DNA of 6,658 nucleotides from an uncultured bacterium. GTDB lineage: Bacteria > Pseudomonadota > Alphaproteobacteria > Rhodospirillales > Rhodospirillaceae. Under the pieces are notes generated by a model. It searched no databases and was not told the DNA's origin. It saw nothing but the letters and a program-made list of their open reading frames with translations. Below, piece by piece: positions 6,311 to 6,658 of the stretch. Position 1 is the first letter of the stretch, and each line of letters begins with the position of its first letter. Location: positions 1 through 6,658 of the forward strand of contig CAITZE010000272.1 in NCBI GenBank assembly GCA_903896775.1. The letters run 5' to 3'. The translations under genes and the position numbers were made by a program.

Positions 6311-6658
6311 TTAGCGGCTATTCCATAGCGGCGAGACATCTCCTGGTGCGAAGTCGTCGACGGCGATGACCTTTTGGGTCAACTCCTCAGCCCTCGCGAG
6401 AATCGCCTTTTCCGCAGGGCTCGTCGCACTTTCGACACGCGGATCGTGCGCGCTCTTGATGCCCTGCTTCTTCAGGCGCGCGGTAATTACATCGGCGTCT
6501 ATCACGGCCTGCATGGCGACATCGAGCTGACCAACCGGTTGCTCGGGTGGGCCGATATAGATGCCGGCGGTCAGGCGGTCGCGTACGGCGGAGGGCGCCA
6601 GCAAAAGTTCGGCGATTTGTCCCTGTAATTTGTCCTTAGGCGGCTTGCGGTGGCGGCC
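6311..6658 (-). CDS. fadE: Acyl-CoA dehydrogenase, FadE type, C-terminal end (5' part outside window)
   Basis: The visible 115 residues match, from memory of the family, the C-terminal domain (DUF1974) found only in large bacterial FadE-type acyl-CoA dehydrogenases. These catalyse the first, FAD-dependent oxidation of fatty acyl-CoA in beta-oxidation. Landmarks are KPPKDKLQGQIAELLLAPSA, then VRDRLTAGIYIGPPEQPVG, a helix-rich middle with SPAEKAILARAEEL, and the terminal VDDFAPGDVSPLW. The frame is open to the right edge at 6658, so the gene starts beyond the window. The TTG at 6602-6604 is an internal leucine codon and not a start. The catalytic and FAD-binding domains are not visible, so activity cannot be judged. 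It converges on the lipoprotein gene with an 8-bp gap and no hairpin terminator between them. Confidence 0.82.
   Translation of the reverse strand, partial: GRHRKPPKDKLQGQIAELLLAPSAVRDRLTAGIYIGPPEQPVGQLDVAMQAVIDADVITARLKKQGIKSAHDPRVESATSPAEKAILARAEELTQKVIAVDDFAPGDVSPLWNSR

Noticed and set aside
6374..6628. Plus-strand open frame at the right end
   Set aside because: It is the antisense of the FadE-type C-terminal domain, which has clear family motifs on the minus strand.

Overview
The window is about 6.7 kb of fairly GC-rich, gene-dense DNA from a Gram-negative bacterium. Sec signal peptides, a lipobox lipoprotein, a FAX/metaxin-like glutathione S-transferase and a FadE-type acyl-CoA dehydrogenase all fit a proteobacterium. 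An alphaproteobacterium seems most likely, but that is inference from gene style and no phylogenetic marker is present. There is no tRNA, rRNA, CRISPR array, transposase or phage gene.

Region 1 (1-2513, + strand) holds two tandem M20-family metallopeptidases. The first is cut by the left edge of the window. The second is complete and carries an exporting signal peptide. They align without a gap over 384 residues at about 77% identity (hand count), so they are a clear tandem duplication. All expected zinc and catalytic residues are present in both, but residues around the metal site differ.

Region 2 (2514-3144) starts with a 135-bp spacer holding a strong two-tier inverted repeat (2523-2608). 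A small exported CHRD-domain protein follows and ends at a textbook Rho-independent terminator (3110-3144).

Region 3 (3145-5761) is a two-gene operon. A full-length ABC exporter half-transporter (membrane domain fused to ATPase) is followed, with a one-base TGATG overlap, by a FAX/metaxin-like glutathione S-transferase. The transporter start lacks a Shine-Dalgarno sequence and is preceded by imperfect 14-bp repeats.

Region 4 (5762-6658) has a small unrecognised lipoprotein gene with a possible promoter and palindrome of its own. It runs convergently into the 3' end of a minus-strand acyl-CoA dehydrogenase gene (fadE-like, C-terminal 115 residues visible), with only 8 bp between the stop codons.

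The genes look like ordinary envelope, nutrient and stress functions: periplasmic peptide hydrolysis, export, thiol chemistry and fatty-acid beta-oxidation. I see no clear undescribed multi-gene system. The best leads are the nested inverted repeat at 2523-2608, the diverged tandem peptidases, and the translationally coupled exporter-GST pair.
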